DNA of 64,000 nt from Callaeas wilsoni. Its lineage: Eukaryota; Chordata; Aves; Passeriformes; Callaeidae. The notes beneath the pieces were generated by a model that was not told where the DNA came from, did no database searches, and saw only the letters and a list, made by a program, of their open reading frames with translations. The translations under genes and the position numbers were made by a program. Positions 1 to 18,477 of this stretch are shown piece after piece. How positions within the stretch are numbered: the first letter of the stretch is position 1; each line of letters starts with the position of its first letter. The DNA is taken from contig VWPU01012117.1 of the NCBI GenBank assembly GCA_013398955.1, positions 1-64,000 on the forward strand, read 5' to 3'.

Positions 1-57
1 GCTGCGGGCGGGCCGCGGCTGCCCCGGGCCCTGCGCGCTGACGGGCTCCCGCCGCAG

Positions 58-9152
<9,095 letters not shown>

Positions 9153-9241
9153 AGGATGAGCAGTAAAAGAAGTAATTCATGAAAGCTGTTCTTCATGGGA
9201 AGATATTTAGATAAAGCTCTTCTAGAATTATGCCTGCATGA

Positions 9242-9247
9242 AATAAA
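9242..9247 (+). terminator. TVP23A: TVP23A polyadenylation signal
   Basis: AATAAA lies about 90 bases after the preferred stop codon, giving a short 3' UTR. Another AATAAA at 9467-9472 could serve a longer transcript. Confidence 0.7.
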
Positions 9248-9269
9248 GTCATTTATGTTTTGAGTCTTT

Positions 9270-10080
9270 AGATCCTGTAAGGTTTAAAGCCTTTGTTACT
9301 TAAAAGCTTCACCAAAAAGTTGTGTGAGCACAGACAGTGCTCATGGTTTATACGGAGCACGCTGCTTTCAGAAAAGTTGTCAACTAACCTCACACTGTTG
9401 GATTATCTTAACCAGGAATTACATGTAATGAAAAGACAATGCTAATTTGTTTAACTTTGGAACTACAATAAACAAAATCAAACTGCCTTTCCCTCTTGTA
9501 CACAATACTGATTTTTCAGAGCTTTCAAATTACAATCCCAAAGGGCCTCTTAGTTATTAAAGACACTGAATGTTTATTTTTTAATGTTCAGGCTTACGGT
9601 CAAAAAGAAGAAAACAGAAGTCATGGACCATGTTCACACACTACTTGTGTGAAGCTAGCAGTTACATATAATTAAAACATTAATCTTGTTTTGATACCTG
9701 TAAAAAAATAAATAAAGCAGTGCACTTGTACTATACTACTACCCTGGCTTTCACTCCACTGAAAGGAGACACTGAAATGATGTTATTCAGGGAGAGAACA
9801 GGCATTGCACTCACCCTTGTGCAGTACGCAGGACAAAGGCTGCTGCACGTGCCCCAGTGTCAACCCAGCATGTTTTATATCCAGCCTCCTAAATGGTGGT
9901 TGTGTATGTGTGTTGCATACTCACATCTTCAGCTGTGACCTTCAGAGTCAGGTTATTGGTACCATGACAGTGGAGGCAGAATGCACTTGGTAATCCAGAT
10001 GCAAACTCACTTTCACAGCTCTCTAGTGAGGGAAGAACTACAAGAATCTTGAACTGTTGGAAAAAACAAGGCAAGAGCCT
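9270..10080. other. Space between convergent 3' ends
   Basis: Roughly 800 bases separate the likely ends of TVP23A and NUBP1. I see no coding exon here. AATAAA motifs at 9467 and near 9708 on the + strand could extend TVP23A transcripts toward NUBP1. Confidence 0.6.
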
Positions 10081-10092
10081 TTATATTAAGAA

Positions 10093-10130
10093 TTTATTTG
10101 CAATATACAAAAAGAATACATTCCTTTATT
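10093..10130 (-). terminator. NUBP1: NUBP1 polyadenylation signals
   Basis: Two AATAAA motifs on this strand, at 10130-10125 and 10098-10093, lie 65-100 bases after the stop codon. They predict a very short 3' UTR. Confidence 0.7.
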
Positions 10131-10194
10131 AAATCAAGGCATAAGTTACTTTTCTATAATTAAACATGAACTACATTTTTATTCCATTTACAGA

Positions 10195-10247
10195 TTACAT
10201 TATCTTTTCTTCTTGAAAATGGTGTTGTTCACAGTATTCCTGAATTC
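10195..10247 (-). CDS. NUBP1: NUBP1 last exon
   Basis: Encodes [16 protein letters not shown] and stops with TAA at 10197-10195. The acceptor is CTTTGCAG. Confidence 0.95.
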
Positions 10248-13200
10248 CTGCAAAGATGGAGAAAAAGTAATATAAGTACTATTTCAGTTGTACATTAGGA
10301 ATTTGTTGTTGCTGCATCTGTCCCCTGTGGGTACAAATATCTGAAGTTGGGCCTTCCTTACACTGAAAGTGGCTTTAGGATTATTTTTAAACAGCACAGC
10401 ACCAGCTGTTTAGGGAGTTTTTGCAAGGGGTTTTTGTGTAATTACAGTTAGAAGTGGAGGCATTGATCAGTCAGCTGCACCCCACTGGTTATGGTGTGCA
10501 CCCCTCCACACACCTGCTAGACAGCCTCAGAAGGTTTTCTCAGGGCACAAGGACAACCCATCTTCTCTGAAAATGAAAGTTTGACTTCTCTGAAGTCTGG
10601 TTTCTTCATTGAATACAATTTCGTTATTGCTTTAACAGCCAGTCAGAAGTGATGCCCAGAAGCAAACATGGTCCTTGCACCTGTTACTTTCAGAATTGCT
10701 GTGCACCTCTCCTGATTTTATTATTTGTGGCAGAGTAACACAAGCCTGTTTAACACCTTGTATATTGCAGCAGTGCTCGGAACCAAGGGGATTCATTTGC
10801 ACAGTGATTCTCAGACTCACTCTGAATGATATTCCTGTAAGATAACGTAGCTGGAGACTCGGGGGCTTCAGCCAAGAAAGACTGGCCTCTGTCACAACTT
10901 TTTCCTTGAAGGACAGAGAAAAACACAGAAGCAAAGCAACAGGAAAAGATGAGCTTTTCTTTTTTAAGCCTTTACCCTGTTCTAGTTACACCTTTTCAAA
11001 GAGCCATCTGCATCTATTCCTTTTAAGAAGTCCTGAAGTCAGTAATAGGACTAGAAATACAGTGTACAGTGTGTCAGAGGAATAGTGCTAGCGGAAACTT
11101 TCAGTTGGGAGTACTGAGCTGTTCCTTGATGTCATTAACTCAGGTATTAATTGGTAACAGCTAGTGGGCAAAGAACCACATCTCCTCATGACCCACAAGA
11201 GAATCTGGGCAGTGCCAGTAACAGTGATGTTAAAGAACTGGTTTTAATGGTTAACATCTACAAAATATTCTTCTTCAAAGTGGTTATGATTTTATTCAGT
11301 CTGCATTTCCAGGTGATTACACCAAAAAGAAAGACGTATTTCAGATATGATTAGAAAGCTGAAAAGATGCAGCATGTAATCTTAATTTATTAAAGAAAGG
11401 TTAATGAAATTATCCCAGCACTTCCCTCATTCTACACCATGCTATGTCATAGTTCCAGTGACTTGATTCAAAAAACCATTGTATCTAAAAGTGCTGAGAG
11501 ACAAAAGTGCCCACATCAGGGTTTTCCAGCAGTAACATCAGTACAGGAGGAACAACTTGCTTTAAGTGCAGTGCAGTAAGTGACTTTACCTATCTGTGGA
11601 TCCAGAGGCACTTTACCCAGGAGGGAAACATTCAAGTTCTGGCACATCTTCTCCGCACCACCAGTAGTTGGGGGAAAAATCTGAGATTCATTCTGGGACA
11701 ACATGAAACTAGTTAAAATACTGCAATTCTGAGAATAAGGCATTTTTGGATCAATGTTTGATATTGAAGCAATGCCAAGGAAAAAACACTGTAATACACA
11801 GCCAGCTTTACCTTACACTTGGGACACACAAAGCCGCTCATGTTCTCCACAACACCGATGATGGGCAGCTTCACTTTGCGGCAGAAGTTGATCTCCTTAC
11901 GTACATCCTGAAGTGACACTTCCTACAAATATTAGCAAACATTGGTATTTCAGCTGTAATGTTTCATGCTGAATCCATTCAGTTACCTCCTTAGAGCTAC
12001 TTTATAATGAATTATTACTGCTGTCTTAATATTTTTAGGAACACAAACCTGTGCTACGAGCTCTATCAACAATTCTATGAGTAGCAACAGAGCAGGTACA
12101 ACAGTTCACGCCTACTGCATGTGGTTCTGTTTTGAAATCTGACTCTAGTCAAGATTCACCCATAATTATGTTTTATCTCGTATGTTTGTCTCATATCTTA
12201 ACTTTTTATCAACTTTTTATCAAAAGTTATCAACTTTTCTACATTTTCATTTTACAGAAGGACCCTTGGTATTCTCCACAGAGCGAGGACAAGAACCACT
12301 GGGCTTACAATTGTTACCTCTTTTCAAATTAAATTTAAAATACCTTATCCTCTCCTCAGAGTTTTCACGTATATGACTGACCTCATTCATTCTCCTGTTC
12401 CCTTCTTTCTTCACCACCTCTCTGGTATTGTCCTCAACACTTCACGTCATTTATATGTTATCCTATCAGCTGTTGTGGAAATACTTCGTGTCCTGTGCTA
12501 GTTTGATCTCCTATTCCTTTCCAAACCAGACACGAAAACCTGTGCTTGAACTGGGTGTGTTTTTAGTTTCAGCTTTCCAGGGGCTGATTTCTCTTTTAAA
12601 AATGCACATGACAAAGCTGCCTACTTCGGTGGGTCACCTGGAGGTGACAGACTACTTCACAGCTGTGCACAGCTTATGACTTCAAAATGAAGCTTCTTAC
12701 GAACACTCTTCTGAACATTAAGCTATTGGTGAGTAAATTACAGGTCCCCAATGATGTGAACTCTGATTCTGAAGGAGGAAGTGAAACACTGCATTTCCTT
12801 TCACCACACAGATCACAGCAGCTTTTGATTGTGAACTGCGGTGGTTTAGCGACTCACTCGGATCCCCACCCAGCTCCACTGAGACACCCACCTAACCCAC
12901 AAACCAGTGAGCTGCAGGCACAACAACAAAGTCATTTCCCTGAGATTCTGTACCCTTAGATTTCTGTGAAATCAACAGCCTGTAACCCAAGGACTGCCTT
13001 TAACTGCCATGATGCTTCCCTGGTGGAATTTTGGCTCATACCTGGGGGGTGGTGACGATGACGGCGCCGTCGATGTGGGTGGCACTGAGGTACTGCACGA
13101 TGGACAGGTGCTCATCTGACGTTCCTGGGGGCGTGTCCACGATCAGGTAATCCACTTCACCCCAGTCCACATCACGCAGAAACTGCTTGATCAGCCCTAG

Positions 13201-15623
13201 AGGAAACGGTAAGAATGTGGAAGAGAAAAAGTTATCTTCCTGTATTTCTAATTTCAGAGTCCTAGCTTACTACCCTATCTTTACGTTAGTAAACAAGTTC
13301 ATGATATTTCTGTACTTGAAACCTTCCAAGTAGGTAAATTACTGTTGGAAACACTCAATTCATACCATTCTTTTTTGGTCCTCTCCAGATGACAGCATCA
13401 TCAGGACTACTGAGCAAGAACCCCACTGACATGACACCTAAGTTTTCTTCAACATACTGAAAGAGAAGTAGAGAAACAGAACAGTGAAGAAAGAGTAGAG
13501 AAACCAACTCTGAACCACTATTTTACAGAAAAAGCAGGTGAGGGAGAAGACATTAATGAAATAAAGACAGAGAACCTTATCTTTTATCACAGGGCATTGA
13601 AATACGCTTCCTGTGCAACACTCACCAACTACACTGAGACTGAAAAAATGAAATTGTTACAGCAGTTTGTGGCATCACTGGAGACAATGTAAGGATAAAA
13701 GCACCTTTCCCTCGCAGCACCGCTGCCTTTCTAACAGCATGCACGCTACAGGGGATCTTTAGACAACCAACTATCCTACATAATCTTCTCTGCATTTTCC
13801 AAAGATTAATACAGTTTTTCTTGGGTGCAAGATACTTCTTGGCTGTCACAGAAAAGATGACACACTACAGCTGCATGACACCCCAAAATAACAAACCTGA
13901 GTAACATATATTTATTGCCCATAGTAGCAAAGTCAGTAAACATAAGATAATAAAACTACTTTAGAAATACAGTATTACTATTATTAACAAAAGAAATTTA
14001 ACACTCTGATCTACATAGTCTACATCCTGATTCGGTATGATATGCATCTTGATTTTACAGATCTATTCTATGTTCTATAACATCTGGATATATATTCTAT
14101 AGCATTCTCTAGACATTCTATAGAATTTGGATATAGGCTATATAGATCTATAGAATCTGGACACATAGACTCTGTAGATTCTTTGTCCTATATCTGTAGA
14201 TTCTATAGAATCTGGATATTGAAGTCATTAGAAGAAAATTGACAGGAGTACCCCCTGCTCCTCCCTCACTCATTTTTCGCTGTAGAAGACGGTGCCCAGC
14301 CCCAGCACACTCATTGAACTTTCTGAAACAGCTGCACCAACTCACCACTGGAGACCATCCAGATCCACTCTGATGAACCTGAAAATTGAAGTGATACACG
14401 AAAGTTGCAATAGAAATAAATACAAATGTTACATGAAACACGAACATAAGTCAAACCTGGGCAAAGAGCTCTCCTGCCTGCAGGAACAATCCTGCTTTAT
14501 TGGGGCAGCTGAGGTAAAAACTACAGGAGCACCAGATCTCCATTAATAAGTGAACAATAACTGTTCAACCCTTATGCAAGTTTAAGATTTATGTATTTGT
14601 AAAAAATATTCAAGGGCTGATAAAGCACATCATGCTGATACTCAAGTTTCAAGTTGTCAGCATTATGTGGCTAGTATGCCATGAAAGTCAGTTTGCAGAG
14701 CTGCTCATCCTGAAAGCAGATGACTCTTCTGCAAAATGTATTATGCTGAACTTCTCCATCTCACCTCATTTCTCTACCCACTGCCCTGCATTTCCCATTA
14801 TGCACTCCTTTTAGAAGCTCTACATCTAAAAAGCCTGAATATGCTAATGAAAAACTGAAAAGAAATCCCTTAAGCAACATGTTTGAGCATTCACTTACCT
14901 GTTCTCCTTCTAGACCCATAATTTTAGGGATCGAAGGCCCACAGATATCTATGTCCAGCAGAGCAACCTGGAAAACAAACCAGCCAACCTGCCCCACTGG
15001 AAATAAGGCAGCACAGGGCTGTCTCCAAAGGCGATCTCATGCAATGAAATCACTCCAGCAGGGCTCATACAGGAAAGTCAAACCGTAACGAGCAGGGACA
15101 CACGATCGGTACCTGCCCGCAGGTGCTCGGCCCTGCCCGCTCGGGTCCCCCGCCGCCCATCCCGTCCCCGCCCTCTGCCCACCTGCTTGGTCTCGTCGGC
15201 CGCCAGCCCGTGCGCCAGCAGGGCGCTGAAAGTGCTCTTGCCCACGCCGCCCTTGCCGGACAGCACCAGCACCGTGTGCCGCACCGCCCGCAGCCGCGCC
15301 CGCAGCTCCGCCGCCTCCGCTGCGGAGACACCGCGCCGTCAGCGCGCCCACACCGCGCCCCCCGAGCCGGACCCGCGCCCCCCGAGCCGCCCTCCTCACG
15401 CCCGCTGCACTCACCCGGGTCCGGCCTCGCCGCGCCGGCCGCGCACAGCCCCTGGTTGGGACATCCCTGGCAGGCGGCCGCCCTGCCCGCCTGGGCGCTG
15501 CCGGTCCCGGGGCACTCTGCAAGGGACAGCGAGAGCTGGGCCGCGAGTGCCGCGGGCGGGGGGCCCGTCCCGCCCCGTCCGGCCCCACCGCTCACCCTCC
15601 GGTACGCCCGGCGCCTCCGCCAT
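10195..15623 (-). CDS. NUBP1: NUBP1 cytosolic Fe-S scaffold P-loop ATPase, complete
   Basis: NUBP1 (yeast Nbp35) forms a scaffold with NUBP2 that assembles 4Fe-4S clusters for cytosolic and nuclear proteins. Coding exons, 5' to 3' on this strand: 15596-15623, 15415-15516, 15183-15319, 14899-14967, 14346-14378, 13366-13456, 13042-13196, 11812-11922, 11590-11692, 10821-10904, 10195-10247. They sum to 966 bases, 321 residues plus stop; the human protein is 320. The N-terminal cysteine motif (ECPG then [10 protein letters not shown]) binds a cluster. The deviant Walker A is GKGGVGKS. Further Mrp/NBP35 blocks are [37 protein letters not shown] and the bridging CPKC motif. All splice sites are GT-AG and no residue expected for activity is missing. 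Identification is firm. Confidence 0.98.
10821..10904 (-). CDS. NUBP1: NUBP1 exon 10
   Basis: Encodes [20 protein letters not shown] then SYRNIIQ. Acceptor CCTTCAAG, donor GTGAGT. Confidence 0.96.
11590..11692 (-). CDS. NUBP1: NUBP1 exon 9
   Basis: Encodes [20 protein letters not shown] then [14 protein letters not shown] plus one base. Acceptor TTGTCCCAG, donor GTAAAG. Confidence 0.98.
11812..11922 (-). CDS. NUBP1: NUBP1 exon 8, bridging CxxC motif
   Basis: Encodes [20 protein letters not shown] then [17 protein letters not shown]. The CPKC pair holds the cluster shared between two subunits in the family. Acceptor TTTGTAG, donor GTAAAG. Confidence 0.98.
11923..13041 (-). other. NUBP1 intron between exons 7 and 8
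   Basis: AT-rich, no feature recognised. Open frames on the + strand around 12132-12959 show no protein-like pattern. Confidence 0.6.
13042..13196 (-). CDS. NUBP1: NUBP1 exon 7, Walker B region
   Basis: Encodes [20 protein letters not shown] and [11 protein letters not shown], the Walker B-like aspartate and switch II, ending VIVTTPQ. Donor GTATGA. Confidence 0.98.
13366..13456 (-). CDS. NUBP1: NUBP1 exon 6
   Basis: Encodes [20 protein letters not shown] then [10 protein letters not shown] plus one base. Acceptor CTTTCAG, donor GTATGA. Confidence 0.98.
14030..14220 (-). repeat. AT-rich imperfect tandem repeat in a NUBP1 intron
   Basis: The motif TCTATAGAATCTGGATAT recurs about five times with changes at irregular spacing near 20-40 bases. 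TCTATAGA and related short palindromes give it local hairpin potential. It lies between exons 5 and 6. Confidence 0.75.
14346..14378 (-). CDS. NUBP1: NUBP1 exon 5, 33-base microexon
   Basis: Only 11 codons, [11 protein letters not shown], flanked by TTTTCAG and GTGAGT. The peptide is conserved in mammalian NUBP1, so the tiny exon is real. Confidence 0.96.
14899..14967 (-). CDS. NUBP1: NUBP1 exon 4
   Basis: Encodes [20 protein letters not shown] and then GEQ, 23 codons in phase 0, with donor [14 protein letters not shown] is the switch I region of the ATPase. Confidence 0.98.
15183..15319 (-). CDS. NUBP1: NUBP1 exon 3, Walker A
   Basis: Acceptor TCTCCGCAG, donor GTGGGC. It contains [20 protein letters not shown], the nucleotide-binding P-loop with the extra signature lysine of the MinD/Mrp class. 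Confidence 0.98.
15415..15516 (-). CDS. NUBP1: NUBP1 exon 2, N-terminal Fe-S motif
   Basis: Acceptor CCCTTGCAG, donor GTGAGT. It encodes [20 protein letters not shown] and then [15 protein letters not shown]. The four cysteines (C-x13-C-x2-C-x5-C) bind the N-terminal 4Fe-4S cluster in this family. Confidence 0.97.
15596..15623 (-). CDS. NUBP1: NUBP1 exon 1, start codon
   Basis: ATG is at 15623-15621 in a GC-rich context, reading MAEAPGVPE plus one base. The donor is GTGAGC. This start is chosen because it gives a short N-terminus directly before the cysteine motif and the phase joins the next exon. Confidence 0.93.
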
Positions 15624-15739
15624 AGCGCTGCGTCACTTCCGCCGCCGCCGGGGGCGGGGCCTCGGGCCCGCCGTGCCCAACCGTTGCCGCGAGGGGGCGC
15701 TGCCGGCGGGGGCCTGGGTGAGCCGGCGGCAGCAGCGAG

Positions 15740-15872
15740 GGACCCGGGGACACAGGGAGAGCCCCGGTGACAGCAGTGAGGGACCCGGGGACACAGGGAG
15801 AGCCCCGGTGACAGCAGTGAGGGAGCCAGGGACACAGGGAGAGCCCCGGTGACAGCAGTGAGGGACCCGNAG
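15740..15872 (+). repeat. 41-bp minisatellite, three and a half copies
   Basis: Units start at 15740, 15781, 15822 and 15863 and begin GGACCCGGGGACACAGGGAG. The fourth unit is broken by a single N at 15870, probably an assembly join inside a repeat that could not be resolved. Confidence 0.92.
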
Positions 15873-15880
15873 GGACCCGC

Positions 15881-16338
15881 GGACACAGGGAGAGCCCCGG
15901 GGACGAGGGAGAGAGCCCCGGAGAGGGGAATGAGGGCCGCGGGGACACAGGGAGAGCCCCGGGGACGAGGGAGAGAGCCCCGGAGAGGGGAATGAGGGCC
16001 GCGGGGACACAGGGAGAGCCCCGGGGACGAGGGAGAGAGCCCCGGAGAGGGGAATGAGGGCCGCGGGGACACAGGGAGAGCCCCGGGGACGAGGGAGAGA
16101 GCCCCGGAGAGGGGAATGAGGGCCGCGGGGACACAGGGAGAGCCCCGGGGACGAGGGAGAGAGCCCCGGAGAGGGGAATGAGGGCCGCGGGGACACAGGG
16201 AGAGCCCCGGGGACGAGGGAGAGAGCCCCGGAGAGGGGAATGAGGGCCGCGGGGACACAGGGAGAGCCCCGGGGACGAGGGAGAGAGCCCCGGAGAGGGG
16301 AATGAGGGCCGCGGGGACACAGGGAGAGCCCCGGGGAC
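15881..16338 (+). repeat. 62-bp minisatellite, seven copies
   Basis: Near-identical 62-base units start at 15881, 15943, 16005, 16067, 16129, 16191 and 16253, then a partial copy. Each contains GGACACAGGGAGAGCCCCGG and ACGAGGGAGAGAGCCCCGGA. It shares its first part with the 41-bp array, so both come from one ancestral unit. Because 62 is not a multiple of three, the open frames through it cycle through all frames and are artefacts. Confidence 0.95.
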
Positions 16339-16750
16339 AGCAGTGAGGGACCCGGGGACAGCCGCCAAACCCCGGTGACGCCGCGAGGGCCCCCGTGGCA
16401 CCCCGGGCGCTCTGTGGGCTCCGCTGCTGTCCCGGCCGTGCGAAGAGCCCGGCCCGGGGCCCGGCCGGCCCGTGAGCTGCGGCAGGTGCAGCTCTGACAG
16501 CGCCGTGCTTTGAAAGCCAAGGTGGAATTTCTCCACTAGAACTGCTTTAGGCAGAAGCCATCGAGAAGGAGCGGCACGGAACCATCCCGGTACCGCAGCC
16601 CGGGCGTTCCCGGTGCCGAGCATCGCGGAGCTGAGCCGGGGCTGCGCGCCCGGGCCCGCTCGGCCGCTGAAGGAGACGCGCTCAGCGCTGGGCCAGCTCC
16701 CGGCGCGGCGCTGTCCCGCGGCCGAGGGAAGCATTACACAGTAACGCACT

Positions 16751-18357
16751 GCACTGCTGCGCTCCACGAGTTTCATGCCCAGGAGATTATGTATCATTCC
16801 AGTAAAATCGTGCTGTTGCGGTATTTCATGGCAATTCCGAGTATATCAATTCTGTATCTTGCTGATAGACAATTTCCATTAATTTCATGGGTACGTTTAT
16901 TTGGAAGATTAGACTGCCTTAACTTAGCCAATCACCTTCTGAGCAATTAGATAGTCACTGTGCTTGGTAAGTAAAAAATAATAAAATAATTTTCCAAACC
17001 AAGGACGTGTGCACCAGCTTGTGATGCAATCTGGACCCTATTCTTGGCCACCTTATCCCAGTCACTGCTCCCTCCCTCTCTCTCCCCCAGCTGCCTGAGC
17101 ACAGCCTTGTCCTCTCTTCCTCTCCCAACATCACAGCCTAGGTGCTGCAGAAAGGATATTTTCCTGATCTGAGCACAGCTGAGAGCCTCAAGTACTCCCA
17201 TTTCTGACTGATTAGTCCCAAAACTTGTTTCTTTTAACATAAAAATGTGTAAGTTATTATTTGAGGTGGTCTCACTTTGGAAGTAGAAAAGAGTATCTGG
17301 TAATATTTGGAAAGGTACCAGCACATCCTGGTGTTAATCTGTCTTTTTGAGACACAAATACTGCAAAGTTATCTTTTTTGGGACACAGCGCTTTAACAAC
17401 TGCCAGCTTTTTAGAAAGAACACTTTGGGAATGAAAAAAAAACAACAAGCCAAACACAAAACCAGTAACTGTCCACTTACAAAAAAAAAAAACCGAAACC
17501 AAACCAAACCAAAACCAAAACCAAAACCCCTCAAACCCCAAAACAAAGCAAGACAAAAAAAAACCCAAAAAACCCAAACAAACACCACCAAAACAAAGAA
17601 AACACTAGAAAAAATCTGAAAATACATTTAGTTAAGGTTTTTGAGGAGCTTTCAAGCATATTTACCTCAGGTGAAAGCTCAGCACCACTGGATACTTGTA
17701 CAGCTCCTGCACTTACTGCTCTGTAATTACCTTCCATGGAAACTAATGAACAAAACACTGTTTGGAAGTGGAGTCAAACGTTTAAGCAAATGCAGATGTC
17801 TGTGGTGGGAGGAACTGGCCAGTAAGACATATCTGAGAAGTGTGTACCGTACCTTGCCCTTGAAAAAACTGGCTTGGTGTGAGACCACAGCCCAGTACAG
17901 CACTTCAGGTCTGTGCTTCCTGTCCAACATATCGATTAGATGCACTGATGTCAGCAAGCCTTCCCACATTTTAAACTGAGCTACATGTCCAAATATTTTT
18001 GTTTTGGGTCCAACAGATCATTTCCTGTTCCCAAGGTTATATAGAATGTTCCCCACAAAAAGCACCAAAAAGGAAAAGTGAATTTCTTCCTCAGACCCCT
18101 CTTCCTCTGAGCCAGTGAGGGCTCCTTGTGCAGGGCTCTCTGGGCAAACAGCACGTTTTAGAATGTTTTAGGGTGGCATTTCTGGTCACCTTTGATCCAG
18201 TTCTATCCCCACATCAGGCAGACTGATGCTAATACCAATTGACAAGTCCATTGAGGAGACAGCAATATTTACCAAAAATGTCAGTAAGTCTGCTGTCTTC
18301 CTGATGCTCTGGAAAGCAAGGCTTTGTCTTTCTTTATCCTTATTACTCTGATTCTAG
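16751..18357. other. Intergenic, right of the NUBP1 CpG island
   Basis: No gene recognised. It contains the A-rich simple repeat listed below. Otherwise it is ordinary AT-rich sequence. Confidence 0.6.
17481..17608 (+). repeat. A-rich low-complexity tract (CCAAAA type)
   Basis: A run of A followed by many CCAAA and CCAAAA units and further A-runs. It makes long Lys/Pro-rich or Phe/Trp-rich open frames on the two strands that should be ignored. Confidence 0.9.
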
Positions 18358-18477
18358 CCCAAGGCCTGCCAGGCCTTCCCTGTTTTGGAAGAGCCAAAAG
18401 AGCTGAAATTACACCAAAAATTCCTTGAGAGTAAGAAAGAAGAGATGGAGCAACGTATTTCCCTCCTTGTGATCAAG
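18358..18477 (+). CDS. Exon-like segment, unidentified + strand gene
   Basis: A long pyrimidine tract ending TTACTCTGATTCTAG precedes exactly 40 codons, followed by the strong donor AAG|GTGAGC. The reading begins PKACQAFPVLEEPKELKLHQ and continues KFLESKKEEMEQRIS, a charged, helical, possibly coiled-coil peptide. I do not recognise it. Splice-site quality makes chance less likely, but a purine-rich tract can mimic such a peptide. No adjoining exon was found with certainty. Confidence 0.4.

Larger units (their letters stand above)
15100..16750. promoter_or_regulatory. NUBP1: CpG island at the NUBP1 promoter
   Basis: The island covers NUBP1 exons 1-3 and about 1.1 kb upstream, unlike the AT-rich DNA either side. 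CpG remains frequent beyond the minisatellite up to about 16.73 kb. That part could also drive a transcript to the right, but I found no first exon. Confidence 0.75.

Noticed and set aside
15592..16797. Open frames of about 300-400 codons on the minus strand through the 62-bp array
   Set aside because: They are translations of a tandem repeat whose unit is not a multiple of three, contain an undetermined residue at the N, and have no splice or family support.
17272..17627. Phe/Trp-rich membrane-like frames on the minus strand
   Set aside because: They are translations of the A-rich CCAAAA low-complexity tract.
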